Source: UBA1930 sp943371535 (lineage in GTDB: Bacteria > Bacteroidota > Bacteroidia > Chitinophagales > Chitinophagaceae). From it: DNA of 64,000 nucleotides. The stretch covers positions 1 through 64,000 of the forward strand of contig CALRVE020000004.1 in assembly GCA_943371535.1 (NCBI GenBank), given 5' to 3'. Made by a program: the position numbers and the translations under genes. How positions within the stretch are numbered: the first letter of the stretch is position 1; every line of letters starts with the position of its first letter. The notes beneath the pieces are model-generated. The model worked only from the letters and a program-made list of their open reading frames with translations, did no database searches and was not told where the DNA came from. Of this stretch, positions 53,318-62,011 are shown in pieces.

Positions 53318-54336
53318 TATTCAAACGGGTTATTATTTTTCCTTAAATAATTAATTGGCTCAATAGTAGGCAGTTTTTCACTACTTGCTTTAAAATTTTG
53401 CATTAAATAAGTTAAAGCAGTAAGTATAGCTAAGCCAACCAATGCTGTTATTGTAAAGCTAACGTCAATACCCATATTACTGTCTAAAACTTCTTGTTTG
53501 GGTTTTCCGTTTACACTTGTAAAATACAGTACCGATACACTAATGCCATTATTTAAAAAATGCATGAGTATGCTAAACCAAATATTTTTACTGTAGTAGT
53601 ACAATAAGCCTAATAAAAGCCCTAATGCTACTCTAGGTAAAAAACCATAGTAACTAAAATGAATAGCACTAAATAAAATGCTCGTAATAACTATGGCAAG
53701 TATGGGTTGTTTAGTCCAATTAATAAGCGTTTGCTGCAAGCCTGATCTAAAGCAAATTTCTTCAAAAATGGCAGGGGCTAATGCAATAACTACCATTACA
53801 AATAGGTATTCACTAAAATTATTCATTCTTGCCATTTGTAACACTTGGCTATTATAGGCTTCTTCCATTTTTTTAAAAGCAATTTCCCAATTTTTAGGTA
53901 TAGGTATTTTACTGTTTAATTCGCCCAAAACACCACTTAAAACAATAGCCAACAAAGAAATACCTATCACTATAAAAACTTGGTTAATACTACCCACTTT
54001 ATTAAAACCCATATATGCTAGAGGCTTTTTACTAATAATTAAAGCAGTAAATAACATAGGTAATAAAAACATAGTTGCTGCACTAATAATTTGCATCCAT
54101 CTTGTTAGCTGAATATTTTCGGGCTTCATCATTACGTCTAAAATGGCTTCACCCCATTTATCCATAGCAATGTTTTTTTCAATCATGCTCAAGCCAAATC
54201 CCAATTGTACAAGGGCTGCCAAAATAAATCCTACACCTGTAAATCCTAATAAAATCCCTAATTGCCCCAAATAAGAGTAGGCAGGCTTAAAAGGCTTATT
54301 TTTTAGCTGTAAAGTTGTTTCGTTTTGTTCTTCCAT
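53317..54336 (-). CDS. CPBP family intramembrane metalloprotease
   Basis: 339 residues with about eight transmembrane helices. The Abi/CPBP motifs are E192-E193-x3-R197 (EEICFR), H226 in FSAIHFSYYGFLPRVALGLLLG, and H259-x3-N263 (MHFLNNG). Members are membrane-embedded glutamic-type or metal-dependent proteases related to Rce1 prenyl-protein endopeptidases, with roles in bacteriocin immunity and envelope processing. The N-terminal ~180 residues form an extra four-helix part before the core. It is the first gene of a pair with DUF2007, divergent from dusB (67 bp). Confidence 0.9.
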   Translation of the reverse strand: MEEQNETTLQLKNKPFKPAYSYLGQLGILLGFTGVGFILAALVQLGFGLSMIEKNIAMDKWGEAILDVMMKPENIQLTRWMQIISAATMFLLPMLFTALIISKKPLAYMGFNKVGSINQVFIVIGISLLAIVLSGVLGELNSKIPIPKNWEIAFKKMEEAYNSQVLQMARMNNFSEYLFVMVVIALAPAIFEEICFRSGLQQTLINWTKQPILAIVITSILFSAIHFSYYGFLPRVALGLLLGLLYYYSKNIWFSILMHFLNNGISVSVLYFTSVNGKPKQEVLDSNMGIDVSFTITALVGLAILTALTYLMQNFKASSEKLPTIEPINYLRKNNNPFE

Positions 54337-54359
54337 AAAGTAATCTTGAAATAAGGCTG

Positions 54360-54367
54360 TAAATTTG
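54360..54367 (+). promoter_or_regulatory. Putative -7 box of dusB
   Basis: TAAATTTG, a perfect TAnnTTTG, 36 nt before the dusB ATG at 54404, in the 67-bp divergent gap with the protease gene. Confidence 0.4.
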
Positions 54368-54403
54368 CAATTCTTTATTAATTAAACATATTTTCTTTTT
54401 CAA

Positions 54404-55444
54404 ATGGTTACCATTGGCAATAAAATACAGTTACCCGATTTTCCTTTGTTGCTTGCTCCAATGGAAGATGTAAGTGATCCTCCGTTTAGAGCAGTTTGTA
54501 AAGATAATGGAGCAGACTTGATGTACACTGAATTTATAAGCAGTGAAGGATTAATTCGTGATGCCATTAAAAGCCGTAAAAAGCTAGATATTTTTGATTA
54601 TGAACGCCCCATTGGTATTCAAATTTTTGGTGGCGATGAAGATAGTTTGGCAATGGCTGCTAAAATTGTGGATGTTACACAACCCGATTTATTAGACATT
54701 AATTTTGGTTGCCCAGTAAAAAAAGTAGCTCTCAAAGGGGCTGGTGCTGGTGTGTTGAAAGATATTGATTTGATGGTGCGTTTAACCGATGCTGTTGTAA
54801 AATCTACCACTTTACCTGTTACTGTAAAAACTCGTTTAGGTTGGGACGATAATTCCAAAAACATTGAAGAAGTTGCTGAACGTTTACAAGATGTAGGCAT
54901 TAAAGCATTGGCTATTCACGGAAGAACAAGAAGCCAAATGTATAAAGGCGAAGCCGATTGGAGTTTGATTGAAAAAGTAAAAAATAATCCTAGAATCAAC
55001 ATCCCCATTTTTGGTAATGGCGATATTGATAGTCCACAAAAAGCCAAGTTGTATAAAGAACGTTATGGAGTAGATGGAATTATGATTGGTAGAGCTGCCA
55101 TTGGTTATCCTTGGATATTTAGAGAAATAAAACATTTTGTACAAACAGGAGAAGAAATGGCTGCTCCAACTTTAGAAGAAAGAATTGCAGTTTGTAAAAA
55201 ACATTTAATTAAATCTGTTGAGTGGAAAGGACCAAAAGTGGGCATCTTTGAAATGCGTAGACATTATGCTAATTACTTAAGAGGCTTACCCAATATAAAA
55301 GAGTTTAGAGCCAAATTGGTAACCTTAATGTTGCAAGAAGAAATTTTAGAAGTATTGGATGAAGTGTATACACATTATCAAGGAATTGAAATTGCCAAAG
55401 AACCCATTGAATTAATTAATTACCATGAAAATTGTCCTGTGTAA
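54404..55444 (+). CDS. dusB: tRNA-dihydrouridine synthase (DusB/NifR3 family)
   Basis: 346 residues. The FMN-binding TIM barrel begins LLLAPMEDVSDPPFRAVC. The catalytic cysteine is C103 in DINFGCPVKKVALKGAGAG, followed by VKTRLGWDD, ALAIHGRTRSQMYKGEADW, NGDIDSPQKA and MIGRAAIGYPWIFREI. The helical tRNA-binding domain makes up the last ~95 residues. DusB reduces uridine in the tRNA D-loop (U17 in E. coli). Length is normal. The downstream intergenic space is filled with dispersed repeats. Confidence 0.93.
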   Translation: MVTIGNKIQLPDFPLLLAPMEDVSDPPFRAVCKDNGADLMYTEFISSEGLIRDAIKSRKKLDIFDYERPIGIQIFGGDEDSLAMAAKIVDVTQPDLLDINFGCPVKKVALKGAGAGVLKDIDLMVRLTDAVVKSTTLPVTVKTRLGWDDNSKNIEEVAERLQDVGIKALAIHGRTRSQMYKGEADWSLIEKVKNNPRINIPIFGNGDIDSPQKAKLYKERYGVDGIMIGRAAIGYPWIFREIKHFVQTGEEMAAPTLEERIAVCKKHLIKSVEWKGPKVGIFEMRRHYANYLRGLPNIKEFRAKLVTLMLQEEILEVLDEVYTHYQGIEIAKEPIELINYHENCPV

Positions 55445-55445
55445 G

Positions 55446-55491
55446 GATTGGAACACTGATGACACGGATTGAATGGATTTGAAGTGATTTT
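55446..55491 (+). repeat. Dispersed repeat family A, copy 1 of a 46-bp perfect direct repeat
   Basis: GATTGGAACACTGATGACAC through GGATTTGAAGTGATTTT. Every base matches the copy at 55601-55646. Confidence 0.92.
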
Positions 55492-55499
55492 GATTGTAT

Positions 55500-55536
55500 T
55501 AGGGTCGGAACGCTAAGGGCGGTCTGAACCGATTTT
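55500..55536 (+). repeat. REP element 7 (plus orientation, CGCC/T subtype), remote copy
   Basis: AGGGTCGGAACGCTAAGGGC then GGTCTGAACCGATTTT. The inner stem is CGCT/GGCG with an AAG loop (one G:T pair). It is about 10 kb from the RAYT gene. Confidence 0.88.
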
Positions 55537-55570
55537 GAATAATGGGATTATGGATATAACAAAGTTTAAA

Positions 55571-55597
55571 TTCCGTGTTTTAGTGCTTCAGTGGTAA
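55571..55597 (+). repeat. Dispersed repeat family B, copy 1
   Basis: TTCCGTGTTTTAGTGCTTCA then GTGGTAA; paired with A copy 1. Confidence 0.8.
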
Positions 55598-55600
55598 GAA

Positions 55601-55646
55601 GATTGGAACACTGATGACACGGATTGAATGGATTTGAAGTGATTTT
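55601..55646 (+). repeat. Dispersed repeat family A, copy 2 of the 46-bp direct repeat
   Basis: Identical to 55446-55491; spacing 155 bp. Confidence 0.92.
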
Positions 55647-55680
55647 TGAATAATTGGAACTCGAACAAACAGATATTAAC

Positions 55681-55707
55681 TTCTGTGTTTCTGAGCTTCC
55701 GTGGCAA
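55681..55707 (+). repeat. Dispersed repeat family B, copy 2
   Basis: TTCTGTGTTTCTGAGCTTCC then GTGGCAA; paired with A copy 2, with no REP between them. Confidence 0.8.
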
Positions 55708-55804
55708 ATGGTGTATTAAAACTTTTATTACATTTGGTAAACTTTAACATTTAACACCTGTAACTTGGAATACTTATTGACGTTTAATTATAAAACCATC
55801 AATT

Positions 55805-56230
55805 ATGAGAACAAAATTACTTTTAATAAGCATGATTGCAATTAGCAATGTATATGCTCAACAACAATTGGCTTCAGACCAAAATCCTAACTACATGTTA
55901 AGCCAACAAAAATACATGCAGGTAAAAGATTCTTTATTATTCACCATGAATACTACTGAACAAAATACTTACAAAGCATACGATTGGTTCGAAGCTAAAA
56001 TGGAACGTAAACAAAACAGAATTAACACTCGCCAACAAGTACGTATCAACCGTTCATTACGTCCAATTATTAATAATGGTTGGAACGATGGATGGAATAA
56101 TAATTGGAATAACAACGGTTGGAACAATAATGGCTGGAACAATGGTTGGAATAGAAACCGTTGGAACAACAGCCGATTTTTTCCGGGTACAATTGGTTAT
56201 CGTACAGGCAATTGGTGGTTTTGGTTTTAA
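55805..56230 (+). CDS. Exported protein with Trp/Asn-rich repeat region
   Basis: 141 residues with a signal peptide ending VYAQ (residue 19). The first part is polar and helical (about 30-85, with MERKQNRINTRQQVRINRSL). Residues 90-122 are a run of NNGW/NNW-type units with tryptophans at 93, 97, 101, 106, 111, 115 and 120. The C-terminus is aromatic (GNWWFWF). I know no family for it. Spaced tryptophans and asparagines suggest carbohydrate or envelope-surface contact, which is inference. It is 49 bp before lpoB on the same strand. Confidence 0.75.
   Translation: MRTKLLLISMIAISNVYAQQQLASDQNPNYMLSQQKYMQVKDSLLFTMNTTEQNTYKAYDWFEAKMERKQNRINTRQQVRINRSLRPIINNGWNDGWNNNWNNNGWNNNGWNNGWNRNRWNNSRFFPGTIGYRTGNWWFWF
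56070..56165 (+). repeat. Coding minisatellite (AAYGGTTGGAAYAAT units)
   Basis: Imperfect 12-15-bp units built on GGNTGGAA and AATAAY encode the Trp/Asn repeats. In-frame unit gain or loss would change the protein length without a frameshift. Confidence 0.75.
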
Positions 56231-56279
56231 TTAAACATCCAATTAATATTTTATACATTTCAACTCTAAAATACACTTC

Positions 56280-56867
56280 ATGAAAAAGATTTTTTACGTA
56301 TTTGCAACATTTGTACTTGTTGCTTCAATTTCTTCTTGTGCCAACAGAAAAGTAACTCGTATCGACCCAAGCGAAACACCAGATATTAGTGGTAGTTGGA
56401 ATAACACCGATAGCAGATTAACAGCTGAAGAATTGACTAAGCAAATCCTTAGCGAAAGATGGTTAGGTCGTCATGTAAACGAAAAAGGTAAAAAACCTGT
56501 TGTAATTGTTGGCTTAGTAACCAATAAAAGCCACGAACATATTGAAGCCGAAACTTTCATGAACGATTTAGAAAGAAGTTTTATTACCAGCGATAAAGTA
56601 AGCCTTGTACAAAGCGGTAAAAAAAGAGAACAAATGAGAGCCGAGAAAGCCGATATGCAAACCAATGCAAGTGTTAGTACTATGAAAAAATTTGGACTTG
56701 AAAAAGGTGCTGATTATATATTGCAAGGAAGCATTAACTCAATTGTAGATGCTTATAAGAGAAAGAAAACAGTTACCTATCAAATTAATTTAGAACTTAC
56801 CAATATAGAAACCAATGAAGTGATTTGGATTGGCGATAAAAAAATTGCCAAATACGTAAAAAATTAG
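56280..56867 (+). CDS. lpoB: LpoB-type penicillin-binding-protein activator lipoprotein
   Basis: 195 residues. The lipobox SISSC gives lipidated C20. The mature domain has ISGSWNNTDSRLTAEELTKQIL, KKPVVIVGLVTNKSHEHI, FMNDLERSFITSDKVSLVQSGKKREQMRAE and GADYILQGSINSIVDAYKRKKTVTYQINLEL, the LpoB/CsgG-like fold. In E. coli LpoB is an outer-membrane lipoprotein that stimulates PBP1b. Here the partner PBP is not in the window and function is inferred from the family. It sits directly before a COG3014-type lipoprotein gene, a recurring pair. Confidence 0.88.
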   Translation: MKKIFYVFATFVLVASISSCANRKVTRIDPSETPDISGSWNNTDSRLTAEELTKQILSERWLGRHVNEKGKKPVVIVGLVTNKSHEHIEAETFMNDLERSFITSDKVSLVQSGKKREQMRAEKADMQTNASVSTMKKFGLEKGADYILQGSINSIVDAYKRKKTVTYQINLELTNIETNEVIWIGDKKIAKYVKN

Positions 56868-56998
56868 TCTATTTTTTTTTCATTATTGCTGCCCAAAGAA
56901 CAAACCCTTGAACGGAGTACTTCGTTTAAACTCAGTATAAACTTGCCGTCGAAAAGTTGATGATTGATGTACGGCTTGTTTCACAAAAACCCTTACCA

Positions 56999-58456
56999 AT
57001 GTTATTAAAGTTGCATACAAAACAGGCATTGATGGTACTACTATCGGTGCCTGTTTTATTATCTTCATGTGCTACTTATAATAAAAGAATGGCTACCTAT
57101 TATCATCAGCTTGAGAATATGCAATACAATCAAGCTATGCGTACTTTAGATAAAACAAAGTTTATTCAACGAGATAGAAATAAGCTATTATATTTTTTTG
57201 AGAAAGGAAAATTGTACCATCTAATAAAGCAATACGATAGTAGTAATAGCTTTTTTAATAAAGCCGATCATTTTATTGAAACTGAAAGAAAAAATTTGGG
57301 CGATATAGCGAAAGCCAATCTTATTAATCCAATGATGACTACCTACTTGGGTGAAGATATGGAACGCTTTATGATGCATTATTACAAAGGATTAAATTAT
57401 TTATACATCAATCAAACTAGTGAAGCAGTTGTAGAAGCCAGAAGAATAACACTAGCCAACAATGCACAAAGCGACAAGTTCAATAACAAAACTAATCGCT
57501 ACAGTAAAGATGCATTTACATTAAACTTGCAAGGCATGATCTATGAAGCAGCAGGAGATATTAATAATGCATTTATTGCTTATAGAAATGCAGCCAATGT
57601 GTATTTGCAAGCTGGCACCAATTACTACGGAGTAAAAATACCCCAACAACTAAAACAAGATGTTTTAAGAACAGCAAATCAAATGGGTTTTGCAGGCGAG
57701 CAACAACAATTTGAAAAACTATTTAACACACAACTACAAACAGATACTTCAAGCGGAGGTTATTTAATTTTATTTATAGAAAAAGGATTAGCTCCAGTAA
57801 AAAGAGAAAAAAACTTTTACATTTCTCACAATAACAACGGTATTAATGGATTCTTTTTTACCGATGAGTTTGGAAATCAAACCAACCTACCATTTGATTA
57901 TACCAACTATAGCTCTATTAATAGAAACGATAGCAGATTAGAAAGTTTTAGAAGTTTTAGAGTAGCTATACCCTATTATGAAATACGTTATTTTAATAAT
58001 ACACCTGTAAAGATTACTGTAAATAACAGTACTTATACAAGTGAAATTGCACAAGATATTAATACCGTTGCAACCAGTATTTTAAGAGAAAGAATGTTGA
58101 AAGAATTAGCCGATGCTTTAGCTAGGCAAATTGTAAAAAAACTAGCGGAAGTTGCTGTGCAAAAAACAACAGAAGAAGTTGCTAAAAACAACAGCAAAGA
58201 AAAAGATGAACAAAAGAAAAAAGAGAAAGCAAAAAACACAGGAGAAATAGCTGGTTTATTAATAAACATATTAAACACTGCAACTGAAAAAGCCGATACT
58301 AGAAATTGGCAAAGTTTGCCTGCTTATATTCAGTATGTAAGAATCCCATTGCAAAAAGGTGAGAATACTTTAACTATTGTAGCTAAAGGAAAAGAAAGAA
58401 CCATAAAAGTAGAAGGTACTAGTGGCTTGCAGTTTTTAAATAAAGCGGTTTGGTAA
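56999..58456 (+). CDS. COG3014-like lipoprotein with TPR-like repeats
   Basis: 485 residues from the ATG at 56999 (MLLKLHTKQALMVLL); the frame opens at 56957 but the lipoprotein signal (LLSSC) follows this ATG directly. The N-terminal half is tetratricopeptide-like (MQYNQAMRTLDKT; KGKLYHLIKQYDSSNSFFNKAD; FTLNLQGMIYEAAGDINNAFIAYRNA). The C-terminal half is beta-rich, with an insertion of Lys/Glu-rich coiled coil (NNSKEKDEQKKKEKAK). It resembles COG3014 proteins encoded with LpoB in many Gram-negatives, perhaps part of an envelope complex. Function unknown. Confidence 0.8.
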   Translation: MLLKLHTKQALMVLLSVPVLLSSCATYNKRMATYYHQLENMQYNQAMRTLDKTKFIQRDRNKLLYFFEKGKLYHLIKQYDSSNSFFNKADHFIETERKNLGDIAKANLINPMMTTYLGEDMERFMMHYYKGLNYLYINQTSEAVVEARRITLANNAQSDKFNNKTNRYSKDAFTLNLQGMIYEAAGDINNAFIAYRNAANVYLQAGTNYYGVKIPQQLKQDVLRTANQMGFAGEQQQFEKLFNTQLQTDTSSGGYLILFIEKGLAPVKREKNFYISHNNNGINGFFFTDEFGNQTNLPFDYTNYSSINRNDSRLESFRSFRVAIPYYEIRYFNNTPVKITVNNSTYTSEIAQDINTVATSILRERMLKELADALARQIVKKLAEVAVQKTTEEVAKNNSKEKDEQKKKEKAKNTGEIAGLLINILNTATEKADTRNWQSLPAYIQYVRIPLQKGENTLTIVAKGKERTIKVEGTSGLQFLNKAVW

Positions 58457-58538
58457 AGAACCTATAGTTTTCATTGTATGATTCAGGTTAACTTTACAGC
58501 GTCAGAATTAATTTCTATAAAACAATTGCTTTATAAAA

Positions 58539-60419
58539 TTGAAACAACATTTAGGATTATTCTTCATTATATTGTTATTTGCTAACATAAAGACAATTGC
58601 TCAAAGAAGCAGTGTGTTGCAGAGTTTAGAGAAATTACAAAAAGCTACTAAATCTGATAATAAACAAGCCATTCAATTAGAAACTTCAGCAGCTTATCTT
58701 TTAGTGAATACCGATTCTGCTTTGTATTACGCCAATCAGGTTCTTCAATCAAAAGAGGTTGAAAACAATAAAATATTAAAGGCCGATGCTTATTTGGCTT
58801 TAGGTGAGTGTTATAATTACATGAATCAACATATTCAAGCTATTGAATATTTATTAGATGCTCGAGATATTTATGAGCAAGAAAATAATCAACAAGGTTT
58901 AGGCGATAGTTACTATGCATTAGGTGAACTATACGGAGTATTGAAAAGATATGCAATATCTAGAAATTATTTTTTTAGAGCATCTAACCAATTTTTACAG
59001 CTCAATGATCTAGAGTATTTAGCCAATTCTTATGTGTCGTTGGGGGATAATTATTGCTCAGAAAAAATGTTAGATTCTGCAATGCATTTTACTCAGTTGG
59101 CACTTAAAATTGGTGTAAAAAATAATTTTGCCGCTATTCAAGAATATAGTCATGGCAATTTAGCTGCAATATTCATTGAAGAAAAAAAGTTTTCGGAAGC
59201 TATACAACATTTAAATACTTCTGTTCAATTATCAAAAGAGCTAGGTAATGATTATGGTATTGCATACAGTCAATTATTGGCTGCAAAAATTTATAGCGGA
59301 TTAAACAATTATTCAAAAGCAATTACTTTAATTGATAGTTGTATAAAAGCTGCACAAACCATGAAAATGGATGATTTGATAATGGATGCAGAACAAGTTA
59401 AATATGCTATTGGTAAAAAATTTGGCAATACTGCACAAGCACTTGCTAGTTTAGAAAACTATACCACTATTTATGATACGCTTTTAAGCAGCAAAAAATT
59501 TACTATTATTAATAGTTTATTAGAAAAATATCGTTCTGCAAAAAAGCAAAGTGAACTCGATGTTTTACACGAGGTGAATCATAAAAACAGGATTGTTGTA
59601 ATTGGCTTAATTTTGGCATTTCTTCTGTTACTTCTACTTTCATTTAGTATTTATAAAAGATTTAATGAGCGTAAGCTAATGTTAAATAAACTGTATGTAC
59701 AACATAATTCTATTCAAGATCAAGCAAGTACACTCAAGCAAATTAATCATGTAAAAGATAGAATGTTTTCTATTATTAGTCACGATTTAAGAGGTCCTGT
59801 AGCATCCTTAAAAGGATTAATAGAATTTATGAAATCTGAAAGTTTAACAGCACAAGAGTCGGAAATGGTGGTAAAAGAATTAAAGCAAAGTGTTGGTGGA
59901 ATTGATATGTTGTTAGAAAATTTACTGGTATGGGCTCAAATTCAAATTCGAGGAGATGTAAGCTCTAAATCCGAGTCTATTCATGTACAAACCATTGCCA
60001 ATGAAATTATTTTCATTGCTACGAATGCTGCACAACAAAAAAATATTGAGCTTACAACATTGATTGAAGACGATTTGATTATTTTGGCCGATAGAAATCA
60101 TATTTCACTCATTATCAGAAATCTAGTGAATAACGCTATTAAGTTTACACCTCAAAATGGGAAAGTAGTTATTGAAGCTAGTAAACAACCAAATGGCAAA
60201 GTTAAACTATGTGTAGAAGATAATGGTGTTGGCATGACGCAAGATGAAATTGCCAAACTGTTTAATGTTGAAAAAACATACTCTCAATTGGGTACAGAAA
60301 ATGAAAAAGGCAGTGGTTTAGGGCTCATGTTTGTAAAAGAATACATTCAAAATTTAGGTGGTAATTTTACAATCACAAGCACAAAGGGTAAGGGTAGTCG
60401 TTTTTGCGTTACAGTATAA
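58539..60419 (+). CDS. TPR-containing sensor histidine kinase
   Basis: 626 residues starting at TTG 58539, with a signal peptide to TIAQ (21). Periplasmic TPR repeats cover 80-320. A coiled region leads to one transmembrane helix (352-372), then a HisKA domain with phosphoacceptor H415 (SIISHDLRGPVASLKGLIEF) and the HATPase domain: N-box IIRNLVNNAIKFTP, G1 EDNGVGMTQDEIAKLF, G2 GSGLGLMFVKEYI. This TPR-HK build is common in Bacteroidetes and usually senses envelope or nutrient signals through the TPRs. No response regulator is adjacent, so its partner is unknown. Confidence 0.92.
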   Translation: MKQHLGLFFIILLFANIKTIAQRSSVLQSLEKLQKATKSDNKQAIQLETSAAYLLVNTDSALYYANQVLQSKEVENNKILKADAYLALGECYNYMNQHIQAIEYLLDARDIYEQENNQQGLGDSYYALGELYGVLKRYAISRNYFFRASNQFLQLNDLEYLANSYVSLGDNYCSEKMLDSAMHFTQLALKIGVKNNFAAIQEYSHGNLAAIFIEEKKFSEAIQHLNTSVQLSKELGNDYGIAYSQLLAAKIYSGLNNYSKAITLIDSCIKAAQTMKMDDLIMDAEQVKYAIGKKFGNTAQALASLENYTTIYDTLLSSKKFTIINSLLEKYRSAKKQSELDVLHEVNHKNRIVVIGLILAFLLLLLLSFSIYKRFNERKLMLNKLYVQHNSIQDQASTLKQINHVKDRMFSIISHDLRGPVASLKGLIEFMKSESLTAQESEMVVKELKQSVGGIDMLLENLLVWAQIQIRGDVSSKSESIHVQTIANEIIFIATNAAQQKNIELTTLIEDDLIILADRNHISLIIRNLVNNAIKFTPQNGKVVIEASKQPNGKVKLCVEDNGVGMTQDEIAKLFNVEKTYSQLGTENEKGSGLGLMFVKEYIQNLGGNFTITSTKGKGSRFCVTV

Positions 60420-60590
60420 AAATTCCATCAAAGTTATAAACAAACAATTGTTAGTACACTTGCGTCGTGATTGATAATCAATCTATTTATATCATATTTC
60501 CTTCGAAATGCTTGTTTTTGCTATATGTTGGGTTACTTTTTTGCATTTTAAGTATTAATAAAAAATTGTAATTTTTAAAAACAGGCAATC

Positions 60591-60881
60591 ATGATTCAAA
60601 AAACGTATTATAAAACCAAAGATTATTGTAAGGTGAAATTTTCATTTACACCAGAGCAAGCCGAAACTGTAGAAGTTGTAGGTTTAAATAACGATTGGGA
60701 AAATGGAATAATTTTAAGTAAAAAGAAAGATGGTAGTTTTTCGGCAGATGTAAATTTACCAAAAGGAACTCAGCATGAGTTTAAGTACAAAGTAGATGAA
60801 ACTATTTGGTTAAATGAGCCAGAAGCCGATAGTGAACAACCAAATATTTATGGTGGTATCAACAGTGTTTTAGTAGTTTAA
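60591..60881 (+). CDS. Isoamylase early-set / CBM48-like single-domain protein
   Basis: 96 residues forming only the beta-sandwich E-set (CBM48) domain: CKVKFSFTPEQAETVEVVGLNNDWEN, GSFSADVNLPKGTQHEFKYKVDETIWLNEPEAD, then GINSVLVV. The DNDWEN/NDW and FKYKVDE pattern is that of glycogen-binding domains of branching enzymes and AMPK beta. With no catalytic domain it may bind glycogen or act as a regulatory subunit. There is no signal peptide, so it is cytoplasmic. It is alone, with a terminator 23 bp downstream. Confidence 0.9.
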   Translation: MIQKTYYKTKDYCKVKFSFTPEQAETVEVVGLNNDWENGIILSKKKDGSFSADVNLPKGTQHEFKYKVDETIWLNEPEADSEQPNIYGGINSVLVV

Positions 60882-60903
60882 TTTCCAATAAAATTCAGTG
60901 ATT

Positions 60904-60937
60904 AAAAAGCCTTTGAAAGTATTTTCAAAGGCTTTTT
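60904..60937. terminator. Bidirectional terminator between CBM48 gene and the convergent membrane protein
   Basis: A 15-bp perfect stem (60904-60918 with 60923-60937, AAAAAGCCTTTGAAA) with a 4-nt loop, T-rich on both strands' exits. Confidence 0.9.
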
Positions 60938-60958
60938 GTTTTTGCTAGAAAGCTATTT

Positions 60959-61207
60959 TTATACGCTAGGTTTTCTTTCTTCGGCCATTACCTCTTTTTC
61001 TTTTTTCCACCATCTAAAACCTACATAACCCATAATTAAAAGAGGCGTCATCATTAAATATACAATGGCGTTATTCAATGCCGAAGCTGGTCCTTCACCC
61101 AATTGTTGTGCTGTTTTAGTACAAATAGAACATTGGGCATTAGCAATACTCATGCTTAGCACAATGAATAGTAATATAAAAAGTACACTTCTAAATTTCA
61201 TGTTCAC
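60959..61207 (-). CDS. Small membrane protein with CxxC after the signal
   Basis: 82 residues. The signal-like helix ends ANAQ, followed directly by C-S-I-C (26-29) TKTAQQLGEGPASALNNAIVYL, a second transmembrane helix (about 47-64, YLMMTPLLIMGYVGFRWW) and a lysine/glutamate-rich cytoplasmic tail. The pattern is recurrent in Bacteroidetes, and I know no function. The CxxC facing the periplasm could bind heme or copper or be a redox pair. A TATCTTTG -7-like box is 14 nt upstream. Confidence 0.75.
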   Translation of the reverse strand: MNMKFRSVLFILLFIVLSMSIANAQCSICTKTAQQLGEGPASALNNAIVYLMMTPLLIMGYVGFRWWKKEKEVMAEERKPSV

Positions 61208-61221
61208 TCAATTTTCAAAAG

Positions 61222-61229
61222 CAAAGATA
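61222..61229 (-). promoter_or_regulatory. Putative -7 box of the small CxxC membrane protein
   Basis: On the minus strand TATCTTTG, a perfect TAnnTTTG, 14 nt before the ATG at 61207. Confidence 0.4.
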
Positions 61230-61306
61230 CTGTTGCAACAAGTTGAAATATAATTTGCTCTATTCAATAACAAAACTTTGGTTGTAAAGTTGAACAATTT
61301 ATTCAA

Positions 61307-62011
61307 TTATAAATCGCCCAATTGAGGTCGTAAAACAATTTCTTCTACGCAGGCTTGTGGCGATAGTTGAGCAGCTGTATAGACCATTTTAGCTACATCG
61401 TTGGCTTCCATAATTCTTTTTTCATCAATACCACTGCCCTTCCAACTATCTGTGTAAGCAGCACCAGGCATTACAGCAGTAACTTTAATTTGGTATGGTT
61501 TTAATTCTTCTCGTAAGTTTTTGCTAAAACCCAATAAAGCAAATTTGCTGATGCTATAACTGCCACCATTGCTATAAGCTTGTAAAGAAGCAATAGAACA
61601 AATATTAAAAATATGTCTGTTAGTTTCGGTGAGTTGCATCATTTGGGGCAATACAGTTCTTGTTAAATGATAGGCACTATATAAGTTTGTAGTAATCATT
61701 TGTTCTAAAATTCCTTCATCTTCATTGTGAACAGAACCTGGTAAATAAGTACCTGCATTATTAATTAAAATATGTGGCGTACCAAAGCTTAAACACCAAT
61801 TTCCAAAAGCAACTACTTCTTCTTTAATGCTCATATCTACTGCTTTTACATGAATAGTGCAATTGGGAAACTGTTTGTTCAATTCATTAGCAGTGGCATT
61901 TAATACTGCTTCATTTCTAGCACATAAAAACAATGTGTTGCCATCTTTTGCAAATTGTTCAGCAAAAGCTTTACCAAATCCTTTTGAAGCACCTGTTATA
62001 ATAATATTCAT
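61307..62011 (-). CDS. SDR-family NAD(P)-dependent oxidoreductase
   Basis: 234 residues, classical short-chain dehydrogenase. The cofactor motif is TGASKGFG (6-13), followed by NNAG at 84-87. The catalytic S139 is in NICSIAS, with Y152 and K156 in GGSYSISKFALLGFSK. The C-terminal AVMPGAAYTDSW fits the family. It resembles uncharacterised 3-oxoacyl reductase-like or sepiapterin reductase-like members; the substrate is not evident. It is alone between a minus-strand small gene and divergent yjjG (107 bp). Confidence 0.93.
   Translation of the reverse strand: MNIIITGASKGFGKAFAEQFAKDGNTLFLCARNEAVLNATANELNKQFPNCTIHVKAVDMSIKEEVVAFGNWCLSFGTPHILINNAGTYLPGSVHNEDEGILEQMITTNLYSAYHLTRTVLPQMMQLTETNRHIFNICSIASLQAYSNGGSYSISKFALLGFSKNLREELKPYQIKVTAVMPGAAYTDSWKGSGIDEKRIMEANDVAKMVYTAAQLSPQACVEEIVLRPQLGDL

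Larger units (their letters stand above)
55445..55804. other. Repeat-filled intergenic region after dusB
   Basis: No coding frame. It contains two A-B repeat cassettes in tandem, with REP element 7 between A and B of the first, then about 100 bp of AT-rich DNA with the promoter of the next gene. Confidence 0.75.

Noticed and set aside
56070..56165. Trp/Asn repeat considered as a frameshift-type phase-variation tract
   Set aside because: Units appear to be multiples of three bases, so changes would be in frame; only length variation is plausible.
55969..56276. Two antisense frames over the Trp/Asn minisatellite giving Phe/Leu/Gln- and Ser/Asn-rich repeats
   Set aside because: They are by-products of the repeat in the other frames; the plus-strand frame has a signal peptide and proper context.
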